NCBI GenBank assembly: GCA_900549355.1 | Contig: UROA01000029.1 | Span: 1-15,483, forward strand | DNA: 15,483 bases | Direction: 5' to 3' | Source of the DNA: an uncultured Collinsella sp. | GTDB taxonomy: Bacteria > Actinomycetota > Coriobacteriia > Coriobacteriales > Coriobacteriaceae | Shown: piece after piece, positions 15,216 to 15,483 of the stretch | How the letters are laid out: every line of letters begins with the position of its first letter | Position numbering within the stretch: the first letter of the stretch is position 1 | The notes under the pieces: generated by a model | Seen by the model: the letters and a program-made list of their open reading frames with translations, nothing else | Told to the model about the DNA's origin: nothing | The model's database searches: none | Made by a program: the position numbers and the translations under genes

Positions 15216-15312
15216 TGGCGGGAACGTATGTGAATCGAACACATCCAAGACGTTTTGCACGCCTCGCAACGGTTTTGAGGACCGCGGAGCCCACCGGAGC
15301 CCATCCGTTCCC
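15216..15312 (-). tRNA. selC: tRNA-Sec (selenocysteine), anticodon UCA
   Basis: The minus strand folds into the long tRNA-Sec shape, 97 nt with encoded CCA. Acceptor GGGAACG pairs with CGTTCCC, and the eighth position (G/A) is unpaired or non-canonical. The D arm is GGGCT-CCGGTG-GGCTC, with the E. coli-like CCGGTG loop. The anticodon arm is CGGT-CCTCAAA-ACCG, with UCA at 15276-15278. The variable arm is a 7-bp stem, CGAGGCG with CGTCTTG, around a 7-nt loop. The T arm is ATGTG-TTCGATT-CACAT and the discriminator base is G. It decodes UGA as selenocysteine with SelB, which is encoded directly upstream. Position 33 is C, where nearly all tRNAs have U. No SECIS-type selenoprotein gene is visible in the window. 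Confidence 0.92.
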
Positions 15313-15324
15313 AAGTGCGACGGT

Positions 15325-15333
15325 ATTTTACCA
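15325..15333 (-). promoter_or_regulatory. Possible extended -10 promoter element for selC
   Basis: On the minus strand TGGTAAAAT (TGn plus a -10-like hexamer) lies 12 nt before the 5' end of the tRNA, right for a transcript starting at or just before it. No good -35 is seen upstream, which overlaps the end of selB. It would give selC its own promoter; read-through from selB is the alternative. Confidence 0.35.
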
Positions 15334-15348
15334 AACCGAGCAGCCAAT

Positions 15349-15483
15349 CTAGCGTAGGGACCTCAGGCCGCCGGCCTCCTTGTCGAGCACCGTAAAGCCA
15401 TCAGCATCCAGGTGCTCCAAGATGCTGATGGCGCGCTTGCGCGACACACCCAGGGCCTCGCGCAACACGCTCGTGGTGGCAGC
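15349..15483 (-). CDS. selB: Selenocysteine-specific elongation factor SelB, C-terminal end only (cut by window edge)
   Basis: Only the last 44 codons are in the window: LREALGVSRKRAISILEHLDADGFTV...GGLRSLR and a TAG stop at 15349-15351. This matches the last winged-helix domain of SelB, whose recognition helix (SRKxAIxxLExLD) contacts the SECIS hairpin of selenoprotein mRNAs. The complete protein would be a GTPase that brings Sec-tRNA-Sec to UGA codons. The adjacent selC, 36 nt downstream, strongly supports the call, because such a short winged-helix piece alone would be weak evidence. The GTPase domain lies outside the window. Confidence 0.85.
   Translation of the reverse strand, partial: AATTSVLREALGVSRKRAISILEHLDADGFTVLDKEAGGLRSLR

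Noticed and set aside
15061..15294. Longer N-terminus for MobA
   Set aside because: The upward extension runs through tRNA-Sec and lacks family similarity; a Shine-Dalgarno sequence supports the ATG at 15060.

Overview
The window looks like a chromosomal segment of a high-GC, anaerobic, Gram-positive actinobacterium, most likely a gut Coriobacteriia and probably close to Collinsella. This rests on codon use, the ClpX/ClpP/trigger factor and glutamate dehydrogenase sequences, and the presence of selenium machinery; it is inference without a database search. Every recognisable gene is on the minus strand, so transcription runs from high to low coordinates. Long plus-strand open frames are antisense shadows.

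Housekeeping half (1-8041). In transcription order: tRNA-Leu(UAG), trigger factor (tig), the ClpP protease subunit, the ClpX unfoldase (ending in a clear hairpin terminator at 4319-4354), valyl-tRNA synthetase (valS), and the beginning of folC, which runs off the left edge. Tig, ClpP and ClpX form a protein-folding and quality-control block. The gaps around valS hold two strong inverted repeats, one just before its start and one just after its stop.

Selenium/molybdenum half (8042-15483). In transcription order from the right edge: the last 44 codons of selB (Sec-specific elongation factor), selC (tRNA-Sec, anticodon UCA), mobA (molybdenum-cofactor nucleotidyltransferase), a DUF3343 (putative Se/S carrier-like) protein with a cysteine-rich N-terminus, then gdhA (glutamate dehydrogenase) with its own terminator. 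A two-gene molybdenum hydroxylase operon follows: an FAD subunit, and a protein fusing the [2Fe-2S] domains to the molybdopterin domain in the layout of selenium-dependent xanthine dehydrogenases. The fused gene is split by a one-base frameshift near 10612-10630, inside runs of four G/C, which may be a sequencing error or a real lesion.

Together, selB, selC, mobA, DUF3343 and the hydroxylase suggest a cell that makes both selenocysteine and a selenium-containing molybdenum hydroxylase, probably for anaerobic purine breakdown. The most unusual features that genes do not explain are a three-copy tandem array with an exact 62-nt period built of hairpins (8200-8380), a 26-bp inverted repeat (12245-12319) with a possible decayed relative at 8155-8173, a nested hairpin element behind valS, and a tRNA-Sec with C instead of the near-universal U at position 33.
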